Below are positions 1 to 6,596 of a stretch of DNA of 19,916 bases, piece after piece. The notes under the pieces were generated by a model, which was not told the origin of the DNA, made no database searches, and worked only from the letters and a program-made list of their open reading frames with translations. A program made the translations under genes and the position numbers. Location of the stretch: contig JAICWX010000154.1 of NCBI GenBank assembly GCA_025934635.1, positions 1 to 19,916 on the forward strand, read 5' to 3'. Origin of the DNA: Streptosporangiaceae bacterium. GTDB taxonomy: Bacteria > Actinomycetota > Actinomycetes > Streptosporangiales > Streptosporangiaceae. Positions within the stretch are counted from its first letter, which is position 1. Each line of letters starts with the position of its first letter.

Positions 1-678
1 ATCGCCCCGGTCGTGACCGGGGACGTGAACCCGGGCGCGTTCGAGGACCTGGTCCGGCTCTGCGTCCAGCTGGACAAGCTCCGCTGGCACGGCACCGCGC
101 CGAGCGCGGGAACGGGCCATGACGGCACCGGCGGCCAGGGCTGCGAAGACAGCGCGGACGGCGTGGGCAGCACGGGCACGGGGAACGGCACAGCCGGCAG
201 CGGCCCGGAAATACCCGCCGCGTTCGGCGGTACGCGGTCCCGCGAAGCCCTGGAGCAGGCCGTCATCGGCAAGGCCGTCGAACTGCTCTCCGGGCCCGGC
301 GGGCTCGCGTCGTTCCTGCGGCGCAGGCTGCTCGGGGCGCGGCTCGGCGGGGACAGCCTGCCGCTGGACATCGGCTACAGCGACACCGTCCCCGCTGGCA
401 TCCGCAACGCGGTCCGGCTCCGCGGCGGGCACTGCGAATGGGCCGGCGGGTGCAGCCAGCCCGCCGGCGCCTGCCAGGTCCACCACACCAAACACAAGGC
501 CAGCGGCGGCAAGACCAGCCTCACCAGCTGCGTCCTGCTCTGCCACTACCACCACCAGGTCATGATCCACCGCCTCGGCTGGACCCTCGTCGTCAACCCC
601 GACGGCACCACCACCGCCTGGAACAAGAACAAGACCAAGGTCCTGCACAGCCACGGGCCACCAGCTCGCGCCGGGTAA
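1..678 (+). CDS. HNH endonuclease, DUF222-type (5' end cut by window)
   Basis: The frame is open from the first base, so this is the C-terminal part of a gene that starts outside the window. The last third holds a zinc-type HNH fold: Cys codons at 433 and 451, a His-His pair at 481-486 in the context QVHHTKHK, then LLCHYHHQVMIHRLGW near 535-580. This layout is the usual C-terminal HNH domain of the DUF222/HNH proteins that occur in many copies in actinobacteria. These are presumed DNA-nicking or cutting proteins of unknown biological role, often counted among mobile or selfish genes. The central part (about 100-235) is low-complexity Gly/Thr/Ala sequence, probably a flexible linker. The gene ends 100 bp before the convergent exporter gene, with a hairpin between them. 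The HNH assignment is secure; the DUF222 N-terminus is inferred because it is not in view. Confidence 0.85.
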   Translation: MAPVVTGDVNPGAFEDLVRLCVQLDKLRWHGTAPSAGTGHDGTGGQGCEDSADGVGSTGTGNGTAGSGPEIPAAFGGTRSREALEQAVIGKAVELLSGPGGLASFLRRRLLGARLGGDSLPLDIGYSDTVPAGIRNAVRLRGGHCEWAGGCSQPAGACQVHHTKHKASGGKTSLTSCVLLCHYHHQVMIHRLGWTLVVNPDGTTTAWNKNKTKVLHSHGPPARAG

Positions 679-705
679 CACCCCAGGCCCCGGGACATAC
701 GAAGA

Positions 706-764
706 CGCAGCACCGGATGAGCACGGCCTCGAGGAGGAGGCTTTGGTGCTCATCCGGTGCTGTG
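706..764. terminator. Bidirectional hairpin terminator between convergent genes
   Basis: A perfect 17-bp inverted repeat pairs 708-724 with 746-762. The 21-nt loop contains a further 5-bp stem (726-730 with 737-741). No T-run follows on either side, which is common for actinobacterial terminators. It lies between two gene ends that face each other, so it could serve both strands. Confidence 0.75.
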
Positions 765-779
765 CTGCGCCTGGGTTAC

Positions 780-2261
780 CTAGTCAGCGCATCCGGCGAG
801 TTCCAGCTGCGGCCCGGGCCGGGTCGCCTCGGGCTGGCTCGCCTCGGCGGGGGCCTGCGGGACAGCGGCGGGGCGGAGCACGGTGGCGGCGACTCCGATG
901 GCCGCGATGACCAGGCCGAAGGCGATCCAGAAGGCCAGGTGGTATCCCTCGGTGAGGGCGACCGCGGCCGGGCGGTGCTGCGCGAGCAGCGCGTTGGTCC
1001 GGGAGGCGGACACGGTGGCCAGCACGGCGAGCCCGAGCGCGCCGCCGACCTGGGCCGTGGTGTTCACCAGGCCGGAGGCCAGGCCGGCGTCCTGCGGCGT
1101 GGCGCTGGACATGGCCAGCGTCATCAGGGCCGGGAAGCACAGGCCGGCGCCGGTGCCCATCAGGAACATGACCGGGAAGACGTGGCTCAGGTAGCTGGCG
1201 CCCGTGGCCGGGATCATCGCGAACAGGGCCAGGCCGGCGGCGATCAGCGCGAGACCGGGGAACAGCAGCTTGCGGGCGCCGAAGCGCATCACCAGCCGGT
1301 CGGTGTAGCGCATCGACAGGGCGCCCATGACGACCGCGACGGGCAGGAAGGCCAGGCCGATCTGCAGCGGGTCGTAGCCGAGGATCTGCCGCAGGTACAG
1401 CGAGCCGAGGAAGGATATCCCGAACATGCCCGCGGTCCCGAGCACCTGGACCAGGTTCGCGCCGGTCACCGTGCGGGAGGCGAAGATCCGCAGCGGCATC
1501 AGCGGGTGCCGGGCCGTCTTCTGCCGGACGATGAACCCGCCGAGCAGCGCCAGCGCGCCGGCTCCCATGAGCAGGGTCTTGGCCGCCAGCCAGCCCTGCT
1601 GGGCCGCGGGGTCGACGATGGTGAACACGCCGAGCATCATCGAGCCGGTGATCAGGATCGCACCCGGCACGTCGGCGCCCGCGCGGTATCCGGCGCCGCG
1701 GTCACGGTCGATGACCCGGAGGGCCGCGATGGCGGTGGCCGCGCCGACCGGCAGGTTCACGAAGAAGATCCAGTGCCAGTTCAGCACCTGGGTGAGGACG
1801 CCCCCGGCCAGCAGGCCCACGGCCGCGCCCGCCGAGGCGACGAAGGCGAACGTGCCGATCGCCTTGGCCTGCTCCCGGGGCTCGGGGAACATGGTCACGA
1901 TCATGCCGAGGATCACCGCGGAGGTGAGCGCGCCGCCCATCCCCTGCAGGAACCGCGCCGCGACCAGCATCTCCTTGTTGGCTGCCAGCCCGCAGAGCAG
2001 GGAGGCGGCGGTGAACACGGCCAGGCCGCTGAGGAACACGTTCCGGCGGCCGGCCAGGTCGCCGAGCCTCCCGGCCAGCAGCAGCAGCCCGGCGAAGGCG
2101 ATCAGGTAGGCGTTCACCACCCAGGCCAGGCCGGCCTGCGAGAAGCCCAGGTCAGACTGGATTGACGGCAGCGCCACGTTCACGATCGTCATGTCCAGGA
2201 CGATCATCAGCATCCCGGTGCACAGCACCACCAGGGCGATCCAGCGATTACGGTCACGCAC
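780..2261 (-). CDS. MFS drug exporter, DHA2 (14-helix, EmrB/QacA-type)
   Basis: This is a 493-residue major facilitator protein, the size expected for the 14-helix DHA2 group of proton-driven multidrug exporters in the cytoplasmic membrane. Visible motifs are LDMTIVNVALPSI in helix 1 (residues 22-34), motif A GRLGDLAGRRN after helix 2 (64-74), and a Gly/Ala-rich antiporter-type motif C with NWHWIFFVNLPVG (about 160-172). The C-terminal tail is short and rich in Pro, Ala and Glu. The start is GTG at 2261, preceded by an AAAGGAGA ribosome site about 8 nt upstream. It is divergent from a SnoaL-like gene at 2434, with 172 bp between them. No dedicated regulator is adjacent, so its control is unknown. 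The family call is firm; the substrate cannot be read from sequence. Confidence 0.93.
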   Translation of the reverse strand: MRDRNRWIALVVLCTGMLMIVLDMTIVNVALPSIQSDLGFSQAGLAWVVNAYLIAFAGLLLLAGRLGDLAGRRNVFLSGLAVFTAASLLCGLAANKEMLVAARFLQGMGGALTSAVILGMIVTMFPEPREQAKAIGTFAFVASAGAAVGLLAGGVLTQVLNWHWIFFVNLPVGAATAIAALRVIDRDRGAGYRAGADVPGAILITGSMMLGVFTIVDPAAQQGWLAAKTLLMGAGALALLGGFIVRQKTARHPLMPLRIFASRTVTGANLVQVLGTAGMFGISFLGSLYLRQILGYDPLQIGLAFLPVAVVMGALSMRYTDRLVMRFGARKLLFPGLALIAAGLALFAMIPATGASYLSHVFPVMFLMGTGAGLCFPALMTLAMSSATPQDAGLASGLVNTTAQVGGALGLAVLATVSASRTNALLAQHRPAAVALTEGYHLAFWIAFGLVIAAIGVAATVLRPAAVPQAPAEASQPEATRPGPQLELAGCAD

Positions 2262-2349
2262 CGGACTTCTCCTTTCCCAGCCTTAGCTCGTTCACAGGAC
2301 AAGACGAGACCGGAAACGGGAAATCATCGGCGCGAAGCGCCCGGCCAGC

Positions 2350-2365
2350 ATTCCCCGGAGGGAAT
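2350..2365. promoter_or_regulatory. 16-bp dyad in divergent intergenic region (possible operator)
   Basis: ATTCCC-N4-GGGAAT is a perfect inverted repeat with 6-bp arms. It lies in the 172-bp gap between the DHA2 exporter (start 2261, -) and the SnoaL-like gene (start 2434, +). Size and position suit a dimeric repressor site shared by both genes. No regulator gene in the window is clearly tied to it, and no convincing -35/-10 pair was seen around it. The rest of the 2262-2433 gap shows only the two ribosome sites. Confidence 0.3.
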
Positions 2366-2433
2366 TGCCGGGCCAGGGGCGCCGCACCCAGCATCGGAGA
2401 CGGCACCGCGACAGCTCCAGCCGAGGAGGAACC

Positions 2434-2856
2434 ATGACCCACATCGATGTGCACGACCTGACCAGCCGGTACGTGGCGGTCTGGAACGAGCCGGACGCCG
2501 CGTTGCGGCGCAAGAGCATCCGGGAACTGTGGACCGAGGACGGAACCCACGTCCTCCAGCCGCCGGCGGAACTCCGGCTGGCGGCGGCCGGTCTCGGCTT
2601 CACCTCGGCCGGGCTCGAGGCCCGCGGGCACGATGAGCTCGAGATCCGCGTGGCCCGTGCCTATCAGGACTTCGTCGCGCCCGGGGAGTTCACCTTCAGG
2701 CCGCGGGAGAACGCCGCCGCGCTCCGCAACGTGGTCAAGTTCAGCTGGGAGATGGCCCCGGCCGGCGGCGGCGCGGCGGCCGCGGTCGGCCTGGAGATCC
2801 TGATCCTCGGCCCGGATGGCCGGATCGAGGCGGACTACCAGTTCATCGAGGCCTGA
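2434..2856 (+). CDS. SnoaL-like / NTF2-fold protein
   Basis: This is a 140-residue protein whose N-terminus (LTSRYVAVWNEPDAALRRKSIRELWTEDG) is typical of SnoaL-like NTF2-fold proteins: an alpha helix ending in a W-E/D-x-D segment, followed by 'HVLQPP' and later beta strands ending in GRIEADYQFIE. Members include small cyclases, isomerases and non-catalytic ligand-binding proteins. No catalytic assignment is possible here. The ATG at 2434 was chosen because GAGGAGGA sits 4 nt upstream of ACC-ATG. The same frame stays open upstream to 2365, but that stretch is Arg/Ser-rich and unlike the family. It is divergent from the DHA2 exporter, so the two may share a regulator. It ends 19 bp from the convergent MerR gene with no obvious terminator. 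Confidence 0.85.
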   Translation: MTHIDVHDLTSRYVAVWNEPDAALRRKSIRELWTEDGTHVLQPPAELRLAAAGLGFTSAGLEARGHDELEIRVARAYQDFVAPGEFTFRPRENAAALRNVVKFSWEMAPAGGGAAAAVGLEILILGPDGRIEADYQFIEA

Positions 2857-2875
2857 TTCCCCGCATCAGGACGCC

Positions 2876-3319
2876 TTACGGGCGGCGGCCGGGTGCGTGA
2901 CCGGGTCCGGGGGGCTCGGGCAGGGCGGGCTCGTCGAACAGGGGGCACTGGTCCAGGCTCGGGCACTCGCACCGGGTGGCGCTCTCCAGCCAGCCGCGCA
3001 CGATCTCGGTGCGGGCGATCAGCGCGGTGATCTCGGGCAGCTTCCTGGCGGCCAGGTCGCGGAGCCGCTCGATCGCGTCCTGGTCGCCGGGGGAAGCGGA
3101 CAGCAGGGCCCCGATCTCGTCGAGGGTCAGGCCCGCTCGCTGCCCGGTCTCGATCACCGCGAGCGTGCGCACGGTGTCCGGGCCGTAGACGCGCCGCCCG
3201 TTCACCCGGCGGGCCGGGGGCAGCAGGCCGATCTGCTCGTAGTAGCGGATCGAGGACGGCCGCCTGCCCGTCAGCGCGGCGACGGCGCCGATGGGCATCG
3301 GGAGATCCGGGTTTGACAT
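2876..3319 (-). CDS. MerR-family regulator, SoxR-like with three-Cys C-terminus
   Basis: This 147-residue MerR-type regulator has a winged HTH at residues 8-75 (IGAVAALTGRRPSSIRYYEQIGLLPP, then the wing NGRRVYG) and a dimerising helix at 80-112. The C-terminal sensor loop is R-C-E-C-P-S-L-D-Q-C-P-L-F, with Cys at 117, 119 and 125. The CxCx5C-PL spacing matches the last three ligands of the SoxR [2Fe-2S] cluster, but the first SoxR cysteine position is Ala114 here. It may therefore sense a metal or thiol rather than hold a standard cluster; this is inference. The start is probably ATG 3319 (TTG at 3322 is in frame). No ribosome site is visible, and TAAAGT on the minus strand lies 7-8 nt before it, so a leaderless message is likely. 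It is divergent from the small Cys-pair gene at 3379. Confidence 0.88.
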   Translation of the reverse strand: MSNPDLPMPIGAVAALTGRRPSSIRYYEQIGLLPPARRVNGRRVYGPDTVRTLAVIETGQRAGLTLDEIGALLSASPGDQDAIERLRDLAARKLPEITALIARTEIVRGWLESATRCECPSLDQCPLFDEPALPEPPGPGHAPGRRP

Positions 3320-3340
3320 CAAGCCGACTTTAACAACGAT
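3313..3340. promoter_or_regulatory. Divergent MerR promoter region
   Basis: The 59-bp gap between the MerR start (3319, -) and the next gene (3379, +) must hold both promoters. On the minus strand TAAAGT (3332-3327) is a -10-like hexamer placed for a leaderless start at 3319. On the plus strand TTGACA (3313-3318) resembles a -35 box, and the imperfect dyad ATCAAG-N4-CTTTAA (3318-3333, 4 of 6 positions paired) follows it, as MerR-type operators do. No good plus-strand -10 is visible, so this is tentative. Confidence 0.35.
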
Positions 3341-3378
3341 GCTGACGGGAGTTGATTCCCCGTCCCCGGAGGTATCCG

Positions 3379-3714
3379 ATGACCGAGCCCGTCCCGATCG
3401 CCTGCACCCTCACCTCGGCGGATCTGGCCGCTCAGGCCCGGCGCTGGCAGCAGCTCATCGCCCGGGCGCTGACCACGCGCACCGAGACCGCGGACGGGTT
3501 GCGGCTGTCCTTCCGGGCCGGGGCCGCGGATGAGCTGCGGGCCCTGGTCGCGGTCGAGGCCGAATGCTGCCCCTGGGCGACCTGGCGGGTCGAGCAGGCG
3601 GCCGGGTCAGCGGCGCTCGACGTCCGGTCCCCCGGCGACGGCGCCGCTGTCCTGCACGCGATGTTCACAGACGATCGGCCCGGCCGGTCCCCCGGTCATA
3701 CGTCTGCTTCTTGA
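3379..3714 (+). CDS. Small MerR-linked protein with E-C-C-P-W motif
   Basis: This is a 111-residue soluble protein starting MTEPVPIACTLTSADLAAQARRW, with the motif VEAECCPWATW (Cys63-Cys64) and an additional Cys9. Small proteins of this look (an N-terminal 'CTL' segment, a central E-x-C-C-x-F/W motif) are known to me as hypothetical proteins that often sit beside MerR-type regulators in actinobacteria; their function is not established. The vicinal cysteines next to a Cys-rich MerR regulator suggest thiol or metal chemistry, but that is inference. ATG 3379 was chosen for the GGAGGT ribosome site 5 nt upstream; the frame stays open a little further up to 3352. The last 50 bp overlap tail-to-tail with the cNMP-binding gene on the other strand, so the final ten or so residues (SPGHTSAS) may be poorly conserved. 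Confidence 0.75.
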   Translation: MTEPVPIACTLTSADLAAQARRWQQLIARALTTRTETADGLRLSFRAGAADELRALVAVEAECCPWATWRVEQAAGSAALDVRSPGDGAAVLHAMFTDDRPGRSPGHTSAS

Positions 3715-4201
3715 CCAGGTCGGGGATCCCGGGGAACTCGGCGACGAAGGCCGTGTAGTCAGCGGTCTCCATGACCAGTGCCTGCACCGCGTCCCGAGCG
3801 ACGACGCTCGCCGAGCGCACGTTGCCCGGCATCGTGCCGCCTTCGCCGACCAGATCGCCGGGACCCCGCTCGGCGATGAGCCGTTCCAGCCCGTCCTCAT
3901 CGAGGCAGACCTTCACCCAGCCGTCCAGGATCACGATGACCTCGCCCGCCTGCTCGCCCTCGCTCATCAGCACGGTCCCGGGCCTGAACGTCTCCCGGCG
4001 TGCTGTCCGTGCGAACGCACTCCGCTCAGCCGGGCTCAGGACGTTCCAGAAGTTGACCGCACCGGCGTCACGAGCGGCGTAGGCGCGGTTAATCGTCTTG
4101 TCGACATCGAGTTCCGGAAGCTCATTCGCGCGCTGCCTGCCCTGCTCGTGCAGCCGGTCCACGATCTCGCCGTATCCATCTCCGTGTGCCCCCTCGCTCA
4201 T
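3665..4201 (-). CDS. Cyclic-nucleotide-binding domain protein without HTH
   Basis: This 178-residue protein has a Crp/Fnr-type cyclic-nucleotide-binding beta roll at about residues 53-155 (FWNVLSPAERSAFA, TFRPGTVLMSEGE, VIVILDGWVKV). The phosphate-binding cassette region reads GDLVGEGGTMPGNVRSASVVA, keeping the key Glu120 and Arg129 (GE...RSA). The C-terminal DNA-binding HTH of Crp is absent: the protein stops soon after the C helix (DLVKKQTYDRG). It is therefore probably a ligand-sensing partner rather than a transcription factor. Its ATG overlaps the sigma-factor stop codon (ATGA at 4198-4201), implying translational coupling. A plausible job is modulating the sigma factor or membrane protein of the same operon; that is inference. 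The 3' end overlaps the convergent ECCPW gene by 50 bp. Confidence 0.85.
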   Translation of the reverse strand: MSEGAHGDGYGEIVDRLHEQGRQRANELPELDVDKTINRAYAARDAGAVNFWNVLSPAERSAFARTARRETFRPGTVLMSEGEQAGEVIVILDGWVKVCLDEDGLERLIAERGPGDLVGEGGTMPGNVRSASVVARDAVQALVMETADYTAFVAEFPGIPDLVKKQTYDRGTGRADRL

Positions 4202-4728
4202 CCCCGCGCCCCTTTTCGCTCGCGCGACACCGCACTGGACAGCTGTCTCCGCGCGTTGCTCATATGACTGCGGACTGTGCTGCTGCTGATGCCTAGCAAT
4301 GCCGCTATTTCCTTGTACTCGTGGCCAGCCGCGTACAAGCTGATGACGTCCCGCTGCATTTCCGGCAGTTCGCCGATGGCTTCCCAGGTAGACCGGAGTT
4401 CGTCTCGGGCCTGAGCCTTCCCGTCCAGTGGCTCTTCGATGATCTGATCCTGGCCGGCGCCGGCCGAGGGAGACACCCGCTTGCGGGACGGATCTCGCAG
4501 GACCCGCCGAGCCTCATTGATCACGATCTTGGTCAGGTAGGCGCGCTGCTCTCCGGCCGTCCGCAGAGGGGCCACGCGCGGCCACGCCAGCAGGAGCCGG
4601 TAGAAGCTTTCCTGGACGATGTCCTCAGCATCGGCCTTGTTTCCCGTCAGCGAGTAAGCCACCCTGACCACGCCGTAGTAGAAAGCGCGGAACAGCGACT
4701 CGGCGTCGCCATACGGATCCTGCTGCAT
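4198..4728 (-). CDS. ECF-type RNA polymerase sigma factor
   Basis: This 176-residue sigma-70 family protein of the extracytoplasmic-function type has region 2 at about residues 8-78 (LFRAFYYGVVRVAYSLTGN, then ADAEDIVQESFYRLL and YLTKIVINEARRVLRD). After a short linker comes region 4 at about 112-165 (ELPEMQRDVISLYAAGHEYKEIAALL, HTH SSTVRSHMSNARRQL). Regions 1 and 3 are absent, as expected. It is the middle gene of a three-gene leftward unit: a small membrane protein ends 22 bp upstream and the cNMP-binding protein overlaps its stop by 4 bp. No classical anti-sigma factor with a ZAS motif (HxxxCxxC) is encoded nearby, so either the small membrane protein or the cNMP protein may regulate it. 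The ribosome site before ATG 4728 is weak (GAGTGAG). Confidence 0.93.
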   Translation of the reverse strand: MQQDPYGDAESLFRAFYYGVVRVAYSLTGNKADAEDIVQESFYRLLLAWPRVAPLRTAGEQRAYLTKIVINEARRVLRDPSRKRVSPSAGAGQDQIIEEPLDGKAQARDELRSTWEAIGELPEMQRDVISLYAAGHEYKEIAALLGISSSTVRSHMSNARRQLSSAVSRERKGARG

Positions 4729-4750
4729 AGCGGCTCACTCGGATTTTCTG

Positions 4751-5014
4751 TTAGCCGGTCTTGACCTCGCGCAGTGCCGGCACCGTCCCCGCCGAAGCGG
4801 CCTGGTCCGGGCTAGCCGGGCTCGGCATGACGAGCAGGGTGGTTCCGTCCGGGAGACGTTCGCAGAGCATGGTGCCGGTTACGGCGGCGGCGTCCATCTG
4901 AGTGCAATGGGCGTTCACATGGGCCCGCTCCCGCCAGATCGTCCCGGCAACGCCGATCGCCCGCCACACGATCAGTGTCACTGCCACCGCGGCGACCAGC
5001 AACCACACGGCCAT
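4751..5014 (-). CDS. Small single-pass membrane protein upstream of ECF sigma
   Basis: This 87-residue protein has one hydrophobic helix near the N-terminus (residues 3-26, VWLLVAAVAVTLIVW followed by RAIGVAGTIWRER), then a short domain with two cysteines (Cys37 and Cys51) and a Pro/Ser/Ala-rich tail. I do not recognise the family. The basic residues just after the helix leave topology uncertain. ATG 5014 was chosen because AAGGAG lies 6 nt upstream; the frame is open further up to 5068, but without a good ribosome site. It ends 22 bp before the ECF sigma start on the same strand, so the two are very likely cotranscribed. A role as a membrane-bound regulator or sensor of the sigma factor is possible. 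The pair of cysteines flanking a predicted short domain could respond to redox state; both ideas are speculative. Confidence 0.7.
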   Translation of the reverse strand: MAVWLLVAAVAVTLIVWRAIGVAGTIWRERAHVNAHCTQMDAAAVTGTMLCERLPDGTTLLVMPSPASPDQAASAGTVPALREVKTG

Positions 5015-5043
5015 ACGGTTCTCCTTCCCCGCTTGTCGCGGGT

Positions 5044-5076
5044 CGATTGCTTGCTTCTGACATGTCAATGCAATCG
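5044..5076. promoter_or_regulatory. Palindromic region upstream of the ECF operon
   Basis: TGACATGTCA (5058-5067) is a perfect 10-bp palindrome, enclosed by a 7-bp inverted repeat (CGATTGC at 5044-5050, GCAATCG at 5070-5076). On the minus strand TTGACA (5066-5061) forms a -35-like box within the palindrome. The region lies 30-60 bp upstream of the membrane-protein start at 5014, so it is the probable promoter/operator of the three-gene ECF operon. No ECF-type (AAC...CGT) pair was convincing. Confidence 0.4.
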
Positions 5077-5081
5077 GCCAG

Positions 5082-5127
5082 GAAAACGTCCAATGCGGGC
5101 CCGGGAAACACCCCGGGCCCGCATTGG
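5082..5127 (-). terminator. Intrinsic terminator of the MFS gene
   Basis: A perfect 16-bp GC-rich inverted repeat (5090-5105 with 5112-5127, 6-nt loop) begins 17 bp beyond the stop codon of the exporter at 5144. Read on the minus strand the stem is followed by GACGTTTTCC, a short T-run. It separates the merR/MFS unit from the ECF operon downstream on the same strand. Confidence 0.88.
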
Positions 5128-5143
5128 CGCTGCGGGGGTCCCG

Positions 5144-6559
5144 TCACGCGGGCCGCTGGCGCCCCGGCATCAGCCGGGTCAGCGCGGCGACCACCAGGAG
5201 CAGGGCTCCCATCTGGAGCACGCTGCGCTCGAAGGCCACGTCGTAGCCGCGGTCGACGGCGCCGAAGAACAGCACGCCGGTGACGGCCACCCCGATCGAG
5301 TTGCCGACCTGCTGCGCGGTGGACAGTGCTCCCGATAGCGAACCCGCCGAGGCCGGGCCGGCGTGGCTGAGAAGCGTGGTCGTTAGCGGAGTGACGCACA
5401 GTCCCTGCCCGGCGCCGAGCAGCAGCAGGCCGGGGAACAGCCAGGCCACCGTGCCCCCGTGGCCGGTGGCCATGTACAAGGCGGCGTCGCCGGCTGCGCC
5501 GAGCAGCGCCCCGGCGGCGATGACGCTGCGGCCGAAGCGGACGGTCAGCGCCGGCGCCCGGAACGAGGTGAGCAGGTAGCCGGCCGCCAGGACGGCGAAC
5601 ACCCCTCCCGCCGCCAGCGGGGACAGCCCGCGGCCCTGCTGCAGGTACAGCCCGATCACCAGGTAGCTGGCGGCCTGCTGGCACCAGAAGGCCAGCTGGG
5701 TGATCAGCCCGGCCCGCAGCGGCCAGGACGCGAACACCCGCGGGTTGAGTAGCGGCACCCCGCCGCGGTCGGCCTTGCGCCGCTGGTGGGCGGCGAACGC
5801 GAGCGCGAGGGGGACGGCGGCGGCGAGCGTGATCCAGGACCAGGCCGGCCAGCCGGCCTGCCGGCCGTCCACCAGCGGCAGGACCACCGCCACCAGGCAG
5901 GCGGTGATAAGCGCCATCCCGGCCAGGTCGAACCGCGAGCCCTGGCTGGCCCGCGACTCAGGCACGATGCGCGGGCTGGCCAGCAGCGCGGCCACGCCGA
6001 ACGGCACGTTGATCCAGAAGATCGCCCGCCAGCCCAGGCCGCCCAGGTCGGCCCGGATGAGGACGCCGCCGATCAGCTGCCCCGAGACGGCGGCCAGGCC
6101 CATCACCATCCCGTACACGCTGATCGCCCGGACCCGGGCGGGGCCGCTGTAGACCACGCCGAGGATGGACAAGATGTTGGGTGCCATCAGCGCGGCGCCC
6201 ACCCCCTGCACGGCCCGGGCCGCGACCAGGACGGCCGGGTCGGGGGCCAGCGCGCAGGCCGCGGAGGTCAGGACGAACACCGCCATCCCGGCGGCGAACA
6301 TCCGGCGGCGGCCGAACTGGTCGCCGAGCCGGCCGCCGGTGACGAGCAGGACGGCCATGCTGATGGCGTAGCCTGCCACGATCCACTCGATGGCGCCCTC
6401 CCCCGCCCGCAGGTCCTGCTGGATCGACGGGAGAGCGACATTGACGATGAAGAAGTCCAGGACGAACATGAACGTCCCGGTCATGAGCACGGCCAGGACC
6501 GGCCAGGACCGGCCGGGCGGGGACTGAACGGAGCTCGGAAGGGTGCGTGTTGCGGTCAT
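5144..6559 (-). CDS. MFS drug exporter, DHA2 family, under MerR control
   Basis: This is a 471-residue, 14-helix major facilitator exporter. Motifs seen are VLDFFIVNVALPSIQQDL in helix 1 (Asp35), motif A GGRLGDQFGRRR (75-86), and SGQLIGGVLI with WRAIFWINVPFG in the fifth to sixth helix region. It should export hydrophobic or cationic toxicants using the proton gradient; the substrate is unknown. The start is ATG 6559. There is no Shine-Dalgarno sequence at proper spacing, and the +1 predicted from the MerR-type promoter at 6566-6596 falls exactly on the A of this ATG, so the message is probably leaderless. The BmrR-like regulator gene ends 33 bp upstream on the same strand, and the promoter partly overlaps the regulator's stop codon. 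The coupling to a ligand-binding MerR activator suggests drug-induced efflux. Confidence 0.93.
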   Translation of the reverse strand: MTATRTLPSSVQSPPGRSWPVLAVLMTGTFMFVLDFFIVNVALPSIQQDLRAGEGAIEWIVAGYAISMAVLLVTGGRLGDQFGRRRMFAAGMAVFVLTSAACALAPDPAVLVAARAVQGVGAALMAPNILSILGVVYSGPARVRAISVYGMVMGLAAVSGQLIGGVLIRADLGGLGWRAIFWINVPFGVAALLASPRIVPESRASQGSRFDLAGMALITACLVAVVLPLVDGRQAGWPAWSWITLAAAVPLALAFAAHQRRKADRGGVPLLNPRVFASWPLRAGLITQLAFWCQQAASYLVIGLYLQQGRGLSPLAAGGVFAVLAAGYLLTSFRAPALTVRFGRSVIAAGALLGAAGDAALYMATGHGGTVAWLFPGLLLLGAGQGLCVTPLTTTLLSHAGPASAGSLSGALSTAQQVGNSIGVAVTGVLFFGAVDRGYDVAFERSVLQMGALLLVVAALTRLMPGRQRPA

Positions 6560-6565
6560 GCCCCG

Positions 6566-6596
6566 AGCTTTCGGCCTCCCGTAACAGGAGAGTCAA
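6566..6596 (-). promoter_or_regulatory. MerR-type promoter of the MFS exporter
   Basis: On the minus strand TTGACT (6596-6591) and AAAGCT (6571-6566) are separated by 19 bp, the long spacer that MerR activators correct by distorting DNA. The spacer holds the dyad CTCCC-GTAAC-AGGAG (6576-6590 on the plus strand; 4 of 5 arm positions paired plus inner GT/AC). The sequence is nearly identical to a second site at 8808-8838. The predicted transcription start coincides with the exporter ATG. Confidence 0.75.

Noticed and set aside
438..2165. Long plus-strand open frame opposite the first MFS gene
   Set aside because: Repetitive Gln/Gly/Arg-rich translation with no recognisable domain; the minus-strand frame encodes a full 14-helix exporter.
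4751..5014. Small membrane protein as a classical anti-sigma factor
   Set aside because: No zinc-binding HxxxCxxC motif and no cytoplasmic anti-sigma domain of normal size; it is kept as an unknown protein.
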